Notes under the pieces: generated by a model
The model's input: only the letters and a program-made list of their open reading frames with translations
The model's database searches: none
What the model was told of the DNA's origin: nothing
Shown here: piece by piece, positions 10,356-23,700 of the stretch
Layout of the letters: each line of letters begins with the position of its first letter
Numbering within the stretch: position 1 is the stretch's first letter
Translations under genes and position numbers: made by a program
DNA from: Opisthocomus hoazin
Lineage: Eukaryota; Chordata; Aves; Opisthocomiformes; Opisthocomidae
Length of the DNA: 64,000 nt
Reading direction: 5' to 3'
Assembly: GCF_030867145.1 (NCBI RefSeq)
Contig: NC_134428.1
Location: forward strand, 23,105,537 to 23,169,536

Positions 10356-10832
10356 GAGCTACTGGAGAGAGTCCAGCGGAGGGCTACGAGGATGATGAGA
10401 AGACTGGAGCATCTCTGCTACGAGGAGAGGCTGAGGGAGCTGGGCTTGTTCAGCCTGGAGAAGAGAAGGCTGAGAGGGGACCTTAGAAATGCCTACAAAT
10501 ATTTGCAGGGTGGGGGTCAGGAGGACGGGGCCAGACTCTTTCCAGTGGTGCCCAGCGACAGGACAAGGGGCAACGGGCACAAACTGAAGCAGAGGAAGCT
10601 CCAGCTGAACCCGAGGAAGAACTTCTTCCCTCTGAGGGTGACGGAGCCCTGGCCCAGGCTGCCCAGGGAGGCTGTGGAGTCTCCTTCTCTGGAGATATTC
10701 CAGACCCGCCTGGACGCGGTGCTGTGCAGCCTGCTGTGGGTGACCCTGCTTGGGCAGGGGGTTGGGCTGGGTGACCCACAGAGGTCCCTGCCAACCCTGC
10801 CATGCTGGGATCCTGCGATTCTGTGATTCTGT
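10356..10832 (+). mobile_element. CR1 LINE 3' fragment (copy 2)
   Basis: Starts abruptly at gagctactggagagagtcc and continues to the tail gattctgtgattctgtat. It is very similar to copy 1 at 8776 over the shared part, lies in the same orientation and is more 5'-truncated. It encodes only the [19 protein letters not shown] block. Confidence 0.93.
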
Positions 10833-12138
10833 ATCAAAGCTGTGAAGTTCTGAAAACGGACCCACAACAACATTTCCAGGGACCCCGCTCTGTGCTCAGC
10901 ACCTCCCCAAGAGCCGCAGGGATGCGCCCGCCCGTGCCATCATGGCGCCGGGGCTGCAGCCGGCGGGTCCTGGGGGTCCAGTGGTGCCGGGCTCTGCTTT
11001 GGAAGCAGGAGGAGTCCCACGTTGCAACCTGGGGGCTGCAAGGTCCATCCCTGCATCAGCACAGGATGCGGCCCGGCTGCAGCCAGGCCCTGGGATGGGA
11101 AGGGTGGGGGAATTAGCTCCGACAGCACCAATGCTTTGTGCTCAGCCTGAAGGTTTCATCCCCACCCTCTGTAATCTCAAATTCTTAGAAATATTAGGTA
11201 ATTGGAGAGGAATCAAATTTTTTCCTTATAAACAGGGAGAGTGCCCTCATCCCTCGCTGTTAAATACTATAAACCAAGATAAATAACGGTCTGGCTGTGT
11301 TTTCCTCCCCCCAGCCAGGGCCACGTCCCGCTCCTGAGGGGGAAAGGTGAGATGGGCTTGAGCATCACCTTCCAGTTCCTCGGATGTGCTTTAGGGAACA
11401 GAGCAGACGCCTCCGAAACATCAAACTCCAGCTTCACGGCAGCCAGAACTGGTTCTGCGCAGGCAGCGACACATTGATCCGCGCTGGCTGCTGCGGGAAG
11501 AGCTACTAAAACCAGGGATGTGTCTGGCATAGCCCCGGAAAAACCCGTGCGCAATGCGAAGCCCACACGGAGCGGCTGGGAAGCAGAAGGGTTGGGTTTC
11601 AAATGGCGGATCAAGGGGTCCACGAAGGCGGCAGCGCCAAAGCCCTGCGCTTTTGGGATGCTGCGGGCATGGGAGGAGAAGCAGCCACGTCACCGGGGTT
11701 TATGGTGACAGACACCCGTTTTGTGGGGCTGACGCTGGCTGGGGACAGGAATGGTAGAACTGGGGTCCCCCCGGCCTCGCGGCGGGGACAGGGAAAGGCA
11801 TACGCGGTCCCCAGACTGGGAACAAGGCAGCACAAGCACGGCCCTCGCTGCGTCCTCGTTAAGAGTAATCCTTCCCAAACAAGCATGTCCCTCGTCGGTA
11901 AATACTGATTTCACTTATCAACAAATCTGAATTTATTTACATCAGAGACTTTGAGCCAGGGCTGGCGACTCGGACACAGACTGCACAGCGCAGTGCATCC
12001 TCTCCTTGCTGGTTGCTATGGGTACTGGGCTGTTCCAGCCTCCGTCTATAAACATTAACCGCGAAGGGGATGTGGAAACTTCTCTAAAAATAAAATACTC
12101 TGTCCAAGTCTTTAAGAGGAAGATTGTTGAGGCAGCGA
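10833..12138. other. Intergenic, nothing recognised
   Basis: No coding sequence or known repeat was recognised. A short AT-rich patch lies at about 11160-11290. A minus-strand AATAAA is at 11932-11937, but it is 2.8 kb beyond the PEMT stop and I do not assign it. Confidence 0.45.
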
Positions 12139-12436
12139 CAAGCTCTTTTCAGTGGTGCCCAGCGACAGGACAAGGGGCAATGGGCACAAACTGAAGCAGA
12201 GGAAGCTCCAGCTGAACATGAGGAAGAACTTCTTCCCTCTGAGGGTGATGGAGCCCTGGCCCAGGCTGCCCAGGGAGGCTGTGGAGTCTCCTTCTCTGGA
12301 GATATTCCAGACCTGGCTGGACAAGGTCCTCTACAGCCTGCTGTAGGTAACCCTGCTTTGGCAGGGGGGTTGGACTGGGTGACCCACAGAGGTCCCTTCC
12401 AACCCTGACCATTCTGTGATTCTGTGATTCTGTGAT
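12139..12436 (+). mobile_element. CR1 LINE 3' fragment (copy 3)
   Basis: Only the last ~300 bases of the CR1 3' UTR are present, from agctcttttcagtggtgccc to three ATTCTGTG-type tail repeats. Same subfamily and orientation as the two preceding copies. Confidence 0.92.
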
Positions 12437-14736
12437 ACAAAAAAACCCACCCTTGTGTAATAGCTCTGAAGTGGTGAAACACAAATACGGCCCCCGCGAG
12501 CCCGGCCGAAGGAAAGAGAGACTGGCCTGAAAAGAAACCAACGCTTTTAATTCCCGCTGAGCAATGCCCGAAGGGTGAATTACAACATGCAAAAGCAAAA
12601 GGGAATTGGACTGTTTCGCCGAGGAGGTGACACTGAGAAAAAGGGAGGACCCTCTGCGGAGGGGACAACGCGACGCTGAGACGCGGCACCGCGTCGTGGT
12701 GCCAGCACGGGAGCCGGCGGCAGCGCAGCTCCCTTCTCCAGCGCTGCTGCCAGGGGCTTTACATTGCTTTTTTTTTGGTCATTTACAGCTTATTTCGCAA
12801 ACTGTTCTGGGAATCTGTAAACACCGAGCCTGGGTCTGGAGCGCGACCCCTGGGATCTTCCCATTCGGGGCAGGATCCAGCACCGGGCTCCTTGGGACCG
12901 GCGGAGGCTGGTGGCAGGGGCGGAGGAGCGGATCCGAAGCCGGCGGCTGCGCAGTGCAGAAGGCAGAAGCAGCCCTTTCCCTCCCTCCCGCCCACCCACC
13001 ACCCCTGCGAGGCAGTGACAATTAGCTGGAAGGCACTGGGCGGTGGGGAAGGCAGGCAGGACCCTCACGTGGGCCCCGGGGAAAAGGAGGGGCTGGGTGG
13101 GTGCGGACGGGATCGGGGCACCGACACGGCCAGGGATGGGGTATCTGCAGGGCGTGGACGGGGATTGACTCTTCCCCTTGGTCGTCTCCATGCAGGAGTT
13201 TCCCCCCGGGACGGCTGCCGTTCCTCCACCCGCCCTGGGTAGTGGTTTAGGTCATACATTCACATTTAGGTGCTCTTCAGGCACCTTTCTCGGAGCCTTT
13301 GCAAACGGTGAGGAGATGCTACAGGGCTCTGCATGGGTGGGAAACCGCAGCTCTGGACGGGGAGGCTTCCCTCTCCCGGAAAGGAGTGGGTTCGTTCTTG
13401 GGTTTGCAGCAGGTTTTGTTGCTGCTGAGTTGCAGCAGTTTCACTTCCCTCTTCCTTCACCAGCCATGTTTGAACGCTTCAGGGGTTCCTGAGCCCTCTC
13501 CATTGCTTTGCCCGAGCTTTTCTTTGCCTCCTGTGGCTCTTTGGTAGCATCTTCAGATGATCCTCAGGATCAGCCGGTGCTCAGAGCTCGCTCACGAAAG
13601 GCCCCCGGTGTCTCCATCACTATTCTGCTTGCCCTCCAGTCCAGGGCTGGTGCTGAACTGCTTCTTCCCTTGCAGATCTCCAGTAACCGGTGCGGGAGAA
13701 GCGGTCAGGAGGTCCCGCACCACGTGGCTCCCGGGAGAGCATCGCCTTCGTGGCAGACCCGGCAATGGGGACGGAGACCTGGGGACAGGGACCTCCAGCT
13801 CCCGCGGGCTGCAGCGAGGAGGTGCCACCACGCTTGGGCTGCTCCTCTGATCGCTTCCAACGCTGCAGGGTGCTCTGCTGGCTCATTAAGGGTTGCTGGG
13901 CTAATTAGTAGGATACATCTCAGTAGGAAAACGGGCAAATCGGACAGCACGGGAACCGGAGAGGCACGCTGTGCCGAGGTATCCGAGACGCTGCTTTGCA
14001 AACGGCAGAGAGACAAGAGCCTGTTAGGGACGCGGCCGGTGCTGCGGCATCTTTGCCAGGGCAGGGGCTACGGGGCTGCCAAAAACTCAGCGGTGCCCAG
14101 CGCTTGTCCAGCCTCGCCAACTGCCAGCGGGCATCTCCAGGGGGGCATTTAACCCCAAGGAAAGGAGCCTGGGCAGGAACTCGTGCTTTTGGAGAAACCT
14201 CTGGCCCAAAAAGCAAGGCCAGGCTGAGTTTTTGGGGTGGGCTGGTGCAAGCTCATGTGCAGGAATGCTCCCGGCTCGGGCACGGAGCAGCCTGGAGCGG
14301 GGCTGCCCAGCTTCCCTGCGGGGTGGTGGGGCACGCATGCCCTCTCGCACCATCCCTGCCGCTCGCTGGAGCACCTGCCAGGGCCGATAGCTGCTTTTTT
14401 CTGCCTGATTTAGACTAAGCCCGGAGTCTCAAAGCTCCCCAGCAATTTTCCCTCGCGCTGACTCTCAAGTGTATAATCAAAACAATCTGGGGGTTGCTGG
14501 TCGGGCGCCAAGAGGCGGACACAACTGCTGCGGTGTAAAGCCTTCCCGCCCCGGTTCTTGCGGAGGTTTGAAGCTCAGATCCCTTGAGAAGCGCAGGAAG
14601 GGCTGTGGAGCAGCCGGGGAGGGCAGGGCTGGGCAGGGCGGGTGGTGCTGCCGTCCCCGGCGAATGTGCTCGGAGGTGGGGGAGCCAGCAAAGCAGCCCC
14701 TCTTGCCGAAACACCGATCGGTAGACGTACCTGTTG
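12437..14736. other. 3' flank and probable 3' UTR of PEMT
   Basis: Just beyond the PEMT stop codon (minus strand). I found no canonical AATAAA or ATTAAA on the minus strand within about 1.5 kb, so the end of the PEMT transcript is not placed. No other gene was recognised. Confidence 0.45.
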
Positions 14737-14791
14737 CTACTTGCTCTTTGCTCCCTTCTGTTTCTGCTGATATATTTCCTCTGTGAAAGGC
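14737..14791 (-). CDS. PEMT: PEMT coding exon 7 (last)
   Basis: A 55-base coding part after acceptor caaccgcag|. It encodes [17 protein letters not shown] and the TAG stop (CTA at 14737-14739). The lysine-rich tail matches the short basic C-terminus of mammalian PEMT. The 3' UTR continues toward lower coordinates, but its end is not identified. Confidence 0.94.
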
Positions 14792-17700
14792 CTGCGGTTG
14801 GGAGGATGGGAATTTGGGGAGAGACACAAGAGAGGGATGGAAGAAGGGGGAGAAATTAAAATCGAGACTGCTGTGCGCTCTCCCTCGGGCCCAGAAACTC
14901 TGCCCTTCGCAGGCTGGCACAGCCCAACTATTCCTGCGCCTCGACAATCCTCAGCTCGGCATCTCTGGGCCACGGAGCGGCTCCAAGCCGCTCCCACCCG
15001 GGACCATCCCTGCGCCGAGCGGGACAGGGATGCACACGCTTGGACCCCCCCTGCGTGCAGATGGGCTTCGTCTCTCTTTGCATCTCCTCCTCCCTTGCAA
15101 AGCCAAAAGACCTTTCAGTGCTAAAGCACAGCTGCTGCTGCTGGGAATAATCCTGGGCTGCTCCGTCCTGGGCTGTGGGGGTACAAAATCCCAGAGAAGC
15201 CCACCCGAGGAACCATGAAAGGCAAGCTCTTCTCGCGGGGTCTCTTCAGCTGACCTCCCGCTGCCTCCCTTATTGCTCTTCTCCACACAGCATCAGGCAC
15301 CCGAAAGAAGAAAGACCTCACTTTGATAAAAATAAACAAACGCACAAATGTTCCTAGAACTCAGCAAATACTTTCAGGGAGGAATCTGCCCTTTGTCAAA
15401 ACAATTGAAAAACAATCCTCTGTTTTCCTTCCTCCCTGCTGAATTAATTGCAAAAACCACCTCTACTTCTGCAGTTCCCCGAAACCTCGGGAGTTAAAGC
15501 TGGTAGAAATAATTAGAAGTCTCCAGTTTTGCTTTTGCAAAGCTACTCACCCCTCGTACAGCATCGCAATTGTGTAGGAAATTGCCACTACAGCTGCCAG
15601 CAACAGGCCAGCTGGGCTCGCATGCCTGTTTTGAAAGAGAAGGAAACGATCAGGTAAGTACACGGGCTTATGCAAGACCTGGTTTAGAAAGTGAAATGAA
15701 ACGCTGGGCTCTGGGAGAGCACTTTCTTGCTCATTAACCAGAAGCGAACAAAAAGGTTTGGTTTTTTTTTGCACTTAATGTTCACTGTCTTAGACAGATG
15801 TTACTTGGCAAAGCCTCTTCCCCAGCCTACTTCGGCGACTTGCTTTTAAGTCTGATCCCCGCACGTCTCTGCTAAGAGAGCTTCTGCTTTGATGCTAAGT
15901 CCTGAGATGATGAGGCTGTTTAATAGCTGAGCAGCTGCTTACGTAGGGCTGCGGCTCCCAGCCAGCGCTGTGAGGGAAATGCCTGGTGTGCACAGCGAGA
16001 CCGGCCACCCAGGGCGGAGGAGGCACCTGGCAGACGCGGCAGCGTACGGCACCGTACACATCGACACGGCGGCTGGGCCATCGCGGGGCTGCCGGTGGAA
16101 AGGGATGGAAAGGTCCTGCCCCGCGAAGGGCGCTGGGGGCCGGGGCTGGGTGCGTGGGGTGCTGGGGGCTTGGTTCGCATTTCAACCCATTTCAAGGTGG
16201 TTTAGGAACACGTCCTGTCACCTCCCAAGGGCCAGCTGAATGGTGTCCTGGAGGTCACCAGGCACGGCATGGGGGACGGATGCTGCTCACCGCATCGTCT
16301 GGTTACAGGCAGAGGTGCTCAACGGCTGCAGATCATAGAATCATTAGAATCATCAAGGTTGGAAAAGACCTCTGAGATCATCAAGTCCAACCGTCAACCC
16401 AACACCACCACGCCTGCTAAACCATGAAGTGCCACATCCACGAGGTTTTTGAACCCCTCCAGGGATGGGGACTCCACCACTGCCCTGGGCAGCCTGGTCC
16501 AACGCCTGACCGCTCCTTCAGTAAAGAAATTTTCCCTAATATCCCATCTAAACCTCCCCTGATGCAACTTGAGGCCATTGCCTCTCGTCCTATCACTGGT
16601 TACTGGGGAGAAGAGACCAACCCCCCCCTCACTACCCCCTCCTGTCAGGGAGCTGTAGAGAGCGAGAAGGTCTCCCCTCAGCCTCCTCTTCTCCAGACTG
16701 AACAGCCCCAGCTCCCTCAGCCGCTCCTCATCAGACTTGTTCTCCAGACCCCTCCCCAGCCTCGCTGCCCTTCTCTGGACATGCTCCAGCCCCTCAATGT
16801 CCTTCTCGTAGTGAGGGGCCCAGAACTGCACACAGCACTCGAGGTGCAGCCTCACCAGTGCCGAGCACAGGGGTACGATCCCCTCCCTAGGAGCAGCTGT
16901 CCCTCTTAGCACCGAGGCCAAAGAATCGGGACCAAAAAAATCCCCATCACCTCCCGCTCTAAAAAGAGATGTCAACGTAACCTGCACACCTGCACCGCCC
17001 ACGTGGGGCCACTTCTTCGATGCTTGGCCCCAAAGCGTCCCAGACAGACGCCAGCGAGGTCAGTGGGGGCTTTGCTCAGGCGCCAGGATTTCAGCCGGCG
17101 GGTTACAGCCCCCAAACCCAGCGCCGACGCCGTCCCGCGGTGTGTAAATTCCCCGAGGTGAGAGCGGCCACACCAGCAGCCATCGCCCGCTCACCAACCC
17201 AGCACCCACGAGGTCCCAGCCCCATCGCTCCCCAGTCAGGAGCACAGCGGTGTCCGGCTCGCCGCGGGCACCAGCTCCCCCCAGACACCCTCTCTACACC
17301 CAACACCTCCAGCTAAGGGCTGCAGGTGTTGCCCTTCATTAGGACACTGCTGATTGCCTTTAATCGCTGGTCGCAGCTCAGCTCTGAGGGGGACAAGGGC
17401 TGGCTGTCAGCAAAAAAAAGTACTTAGCTGGTCCTCGGTGAGGACAAACATCCTGCAAGCCCTGCGCAGGGGGACTAGTCCTGAGGGAAAACACGACTTC
17501 GGCCGAGAGACCAAACCACCTGAACCTCGTACCGGCCCCGCTTTCAGGTGCTGCCCGGCCTAAGCAGTTCCTGGAGAGCCGCACACAAACCTTCACCTTT
17601 CCACTGTTTTCGTTTTGCAATAAGTTTTTCCCTCATTAGGAAGCATCGGGCAATTTCTTCCTCTCCCAACCCCCTGCTATTACATGCTTAGTCATGTCTC

Positions 17701-20700
17701 CTCCTTGATTCCTATCAGAGAGAACAAATTTGCATGATTGTTTGTTGACAGCAAGACCTCTAATTGCATCATTTGGCTGCGGTTCCAGCTCTGATTTACA
17801 CAGCCCGTTGCCATGAGCTAAAACACTTCCCCAGCAGAGATACACAAAGCTGTCCCCAAACAGCTAATGCTCCATTTGTCTTTCGGGAGAAAGGAGGCTG
17901 CTCCACGACGCGGGTGATGAGAAGCATTTTCTCTCCTCTTAGGAGTTGTTTCTCTCCTCTTAGGAGCTCGACCTACTTCTTGGGCAACAGCTCATGTTGT
18001 GGCAGGGCTGACAGAGTCAGTCAGGAAGGTTTCACGGACTTGGGAGGACTTTTTGTCGGGTAGGATGTCTGTCCGTCCCCAACCCTGGCTGCAGTTCCCC
18101 GTGGCCGTGGGGTTGTCTGCAGGAGCAACAGTGTGGGGTCGCATCCTTCTCCGCCGGCCTCGCTGGTCCCGGGTGTTGCACGTGGGCCACCCGCTCTGCC
18201 CTCCCATCCTGAAGCTCGTCTTTCCGTGGTGATAGGCGGAGGTGCCTTCTCCAGTGTATGTGGCAGACGCATTTTTGGCTGCAGAGCCGCCATGAGTCGA
18301 GCTGGGGGTAGCTGCAATATCCTGCAAGGGAGCAAACAGCGGCTCTCGCCCCACGCGACGCTTTGGAGGCTGGAGTCGGAAGTCGGGCTGGCTGGTGCGC
18401 TGCCAGGCTCGCTTACGTTATGTGGTATGTGCCCTTACAGATAAAAATGAATCAGTCCTTCGGGCTCCGATGCCACGATACGGAGCGTGATACGTCACCC
18501 AGGGAGGACAAACACGCTCTACGTTTTCGGTCTGACCAGAACCAGACGGCAGACACGTTCCTCCGGCATCCCTCCCACGGCCATGGAGCGGGGCCGTTAG
18601 CTCTGCCCTCTGAGGGCAGACACCTACCATCTTCTGAGAGCCCTGGGCCCCCAGAAGAGACCTGGGACTTCCCCCAAAAAACCCATCAGCAACCAGAGCT
18701 GAGATCCCAGGGAAGAGAAACAGTCGAAACCACGGCGCGAAGGGTTGCACAGAGCCTTCCCAGTGCAGATGGGCGGTGTCCTGGTGCCATTTTGCAGAGC
18801 TCCAGCAATTTGTTAACAGCAATTATTTGTCATGCCTCGCTGCTCTTTATGGTGGCAGCCTTTTAACGAGAAAAAGGAGGCAATCAGTGTTGTTTCGAGC
18901 CGCTTTGAGCTGCTTTTGCCCAGGATTGCAGTGGAGGACCCAGCAGCATGCACCTGGTTTGAGGTTTCTCTCTCACGGGGGGCGAAGAAGGGATTTCTGC
19001 GACAGAAACCGCTCAGGAGGGTTCAGCCGGTTCTGCAAAGGTTCTAGGAAGTAGTTTGATGCTGATCTTCAACAAATAAAAAAGCCTCCTTCTAATTCCT
19101 CCCAGTCGAATTCCTCCTTCTGCGCTGTTGTGGGGGCAGCGGTGCTGGTCGTCTCCAGTCACGGTGTGGTATGGGGGGGCTCACCCCGCTCCAGCTCTGC
19201 CCCACTGCCCCTCAGCAAGATCCACGCTGCCCTGGCACTGCTGCCGACCCTGCGGCCGGCTCTCCCGCCCGGCACTGCCGCGGCCCCAGCAGCCAGCTCG
19301 CCCCGGCTCTCTTGCACCCGGGGTTTGGACCCCATCCAGTGCCGTGGGGCTGCCAGGAAGGCGAACGGCCGCGCGCAGCCAGCCCTGACGGCACCCGGGG
19401 GGGGGGATTTCAAGTGCAGAACGAACAGCAGCAAGGCTCAGCGGAGACAGGAGAGAAACCACCAGCTTTACTTATGACCAGGGGCCAGAAAGCGCTGTGC
19501 ACACGGCTGAAAAGGTGACCAGAAAGTGGCAAAGTGCCTTCTTTTTCCCACCGAAGTAGAGGAGAGGTGGTCACGCTCAGGAGCACCAGCGCAAAATATC
19601 TAGTGATAAAGGCCCGCAACGCTCTCTGGGCTCCTGATGTAACGCAGCCAGGGTTTTTTTTCTCCCGAGCAAATAAATAAAACGCGATATTAAATGAAAA
19701 CCCCATAAAACTTGCTACACAGAATAGAGTATATTGCTCATTTGCTTCTAAATTACAGCCTATTCATTTCCTCCCAAGCAGGCTGTTAAGCTGCGCTGGA
19801 TCACACGAGGAGCGTTTCGGAAGCGTTATCACCTTGCAGCGGGGGGAAAGGGTGCGCTGCCCTGTTTTGGTTTTCTCAGAGGTAATTACAGGGTCACCCT
19901 GATCCCCAGTATCTGTACCCTGCCCCTGCTGAGTGACACCCAGCACGAATTCGGCCCTGGCTGTTGGTTTTTCCATGTGCAGAGCCTGCCAAGGACCTCG
20001 CTCAGCTGCAGAGCATTTGCTGATGCTTCCTCTCCCCAGCACTTGGCCGTTATTTATTTTTCTACAATTAATGCTTCAAGTCTTTTATGACAGCAGAAGA
20101 TTTTGCACACACAAAAATAGCCCGGAAGCGAGACGTCAGGGCATGTGGCACTTTCCCTGCCATTTTTTTTGCCGACTGCCATCACCAAGAGTTTCTTTGG
20201 GCTGCGATGCAGCCCGGCACGTCACGCCCTGCCGAGCACGGACCCCACGCTTGCCCTACGACCGATGCCGTCTGCAGGGGCACGTACTCACATGAGGGAC
20301 CAGCCCAGGTAGACGGCTGTGCTGCCCCAGTACATGGGATTATCCAGGACGCTGAAGGGGAAGCTGGTCACTTTTGCCTCCATCAGGATGCCAAAGTAAT
20401 CACCTGCAGAGCAAACAGAGGGTTTCTCGTTAGGCTCCGTGAAGCTGGGGGTTGTGGGGGGGGACTTTGAGGTGCTGATACCCTCCCCATGCCAGGCAGC
20501 ATCCCTGCTGGGGATGCAGAGCGAAGTCAAACGAGGGGTTTCACTGCTGATTTCCAGGCTGAGAAAACAGCAACAAATAGGTCGGGTGTTCACTCCGCGT
20601 CTATCGTTTTTTCCGGGAACGGCACTTGGCCCACGAGGAAGGGTTGTGCATTGCAATGAGGCTACGGCAGCCACGGCCCTCATCGGGAGGCAGCTCTCGA

Positions 20701-23700
20701 GGTCCCAGCTGGCTGATTCTGGCTTTCTCATTTGAAAACTGCCCATCTGATGCCACTTGATGGGGAAGCAAGTGCATAGGATCAAATCCATTTAATGGGG
20801 AAATAAGCCCAGCGCACAGTAATGGTGTATCGAGATGCTATAATCATGACCGCCACCACCAAATGCCCTCATTCAGTGTCATCTCCTAGTTCAGAGAATT
20901 TCGCAGAATTTCAGAAAATAGCAGCTCTGCCTACAAAATACTCAATTATCAGCATGATGATGGTAATAGGTGATTGTCATCTGTAACGAGGAAAGCTTTC
21001 AGAACTGTCAGCATCCAACCAGCTTCCTATCTACCCCGGAGTAATCCTTCCACCCTCCCGAAAGCAGCCTGGATAAGAAATGACAAGCAAGGAGATGTTG
21101 TGCAGCTTGTCAGCAGCATCCCGGGGGGGGAGAAAGGGCCACGATGCAGATCTCTGACTTCTGCTGGTTGTACAAGCGAGACCACAAAGCCCGGCAATAT
21201 TTTTGCTCCCTGTCCGCCGCGCAAGACGCAGCATCGGTCCGCGCCGATCCATCAGCCCAGGGAGCTGCCACCACCCCGGGTCGCGTTCCCAGCTTCGCCG
21301 CCAGCCCGTTCCCTGACCTTGGGCAAGTCTCCTCCGTCCCTCCCGGTGCTATTGTGCACCGATCATAACATCAGTCTTTCTTACAGCGCGGAGGGTGGTG
21401 AGGATTAATGTACGGTGAGGAAGTACTCGGAAATCCAGATAAAAGGCATTACGGGAGTGCAAACTATTCAAGGTTATTATTATTACCTGGATTGCAGCGT
21501 AATTTCTTTGACCTCACACGGTGCAAAAACATTTATTTCTAAGGATAAACAGTGCCTACCCAATTAGACAATGCTTTTGGGCTTTAACTACAGGCCACTA
21601 AGTGAGATAATTGCCCGGTATTCATACTATATGTTCTCACAGTTACTTGGCAATGCATCTCTGAGATTGTTCTGGTAGAAAGAACACATCACCCCCTGCC
21701 ACAGCCCATTTCTGTGCTTTCTTATGTGTCAAAATGCTTCATTATACCCTGCCCGCCCTCGCCTTTGGGCGGAACACCTCGCTCCCCAGACAGCTCCGGC
21801 ATCGGGGAGCTTCGCACAAAGCCCTGGGTCCTTGGGGCTGGCAGGGGCTTATCTGAGCCCGGCACCGGTGGGGCCATGGGACCCCCCGGGCAGGCTCCCT
21901 GCAAGCAAACGCACACAGCAGCTGGGGGGAGCCCGCAGCTCCCCCGGGACACGACATTTTCCCATGTCAACCCTGCCTCTGAACCCCCACAGTTAAATGA
22001 ACACGACTGCCAGAGAGGACCTGCAATGTTTTGCTGCTCAGGGAGGTGCTAAGGGAAAGAACCGGCGTTGCTTTGCACAGCATCAGCCTGGGCATCTCCT
22101 GGGCCTCCATTAAGCCCTCAGATCAGGTCCCTTGTCAGGCTGAGGGACTTTGGCATCCGAGTTATTTTTTTGCTGGAGGTCAGCGTAACCATCTCGCTGC
22201 CAGGGCAGACGCTTTGGATCACAGCAGCACAAAGCCACCTGATGCACTCCACAAGCTCCCCCATGGTCCCCGGAGCCCAACCCGGGCTGAAGCCACCACC
22301 TCCGCTTCTCTCCGGAGAGCCGCTGGCTTCACCACAGCCCAGTTGGGTCAGATTTACTTGAAATCTTGGTCAGCGCTGGAAGGAACCGCGCTCGGGTGCA
22401 GACAGATGGGCTCAGACAGGCAGAGCCATCTCTCAGTCCCATCAGCTTCTGGGAAGCCAAGCCCTCGTTACTACGCTGTCGGGAAATAGGGCAAACGGTG
22501 AGGCGGACAGCGCTGAGCTGATGCCCGAATCCCCGCGAGGGCCCGGTGCGGGGATGGGGTGCCGGGGGGATTGCTCTGCAGGGGAGGAGGCTGCCGGGGC
22601 GAGGGGCCGCATCCAGCCCCTGCAGACCGAGGCTGGGGTTGGTGCTGCTCTGCGGCAGATGGGGTGGCACAGGAAGGCTTCCTGCAGAAGGGTGACCCAC
22701 GCTGCTCCCGCTGCACCAGTTCAGCCCATACTTAAGAGACAAAGTGCTCTGCAGCCACCCCAAAGCTTAAATGTGCTGTTACGGAGGAATCTAACGGGCA
22801 GCCCCGACGCGGTCTCTGTGCCCTGCCTGGTTCAGCCCTCGCTGCCAGAGGAAAACCCCAAAGGGAAGGGTCAAATGCTGTTCCAGGAAGTTTTTGAAGT
22901 GCTTGGGTGTCAGAGGGTCTCTCAAAGCTTCTCTCCAGCTCAGATATGGACGGTGAGAAGCTGGATGCCCTCTTCTTGCCAAAGCAGCGCAGCCCCCTGC
23001 TACCCGCAGTGGGAAGCGGTGTCACTGCTGGGGGACCCTGCTCCTCCCGCAGCACCAGCACACTGCTGAAACCCTGCACACGGGAGGACCTTGGAAGCAC
23101 CAGTCCCAAGTGAGTCCTGAGCAAGAGAACATCCCACTTGAGATCCTGAGAGACCTGCAGACCCCTCGTCTTCCTCATGGCTGGGTAGGAAACCATGCTG
23201 AACAGCATTCTCCATTAAGAGTTTGCTGACTTCACAGAATCACAGAATCCCAGTGTGGCAGGGGCTGGAAGGGACCTCTGTGGGTCACCCGATCCAACCC
23301 CCTGCCCAAGCAGGGTCACCCAGAGCAGGCTGCACAGCACCGCGTCCAGGCAGGTCTGGAATATCTCCAGAGAAGGAGACTCCACAGCCTCCCTGGGCAG
23401 CCTGGGCCAGGTCTCCGTCACCCTCAGAGGGAAGAAGTTCTTCCTCCTGTTCAGCTGGAGCTTCCTCTGCTTCAGTTTGTGCCCGTTGCCCCTTGTCCTG
23501 TTGTTGGGCACCACTGAGAAGAGTCTGGCCCCGTCCTCCTGACACCCACCCTGAAGATATTTATAAGCATTTACATGGTCCCCTCTCAGCCTTCTCTTCT
23601 TGGACTCGTGGGGTCTTGCACGGAGCTGAGGAGCCACTATCGGATCAAGCTGGATGCTCTGCAGGGCTCTGGCCGGGCCATGCCTCTGTGGCACGGAGGT

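Larger units (their letters stand above)
14792..20291 (-). other. PEMT: PEMT introns 6 and 5 (with exon 6 between)
   Basis: Intron 6 is 14792-15550 and intron 5 is 15626-20291. Intron 5 holds one CR1 copy (16333-16905) and a small tandem duplication at 17928-17966. No other gene or RNA was recognised. Confidence 0.8.
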
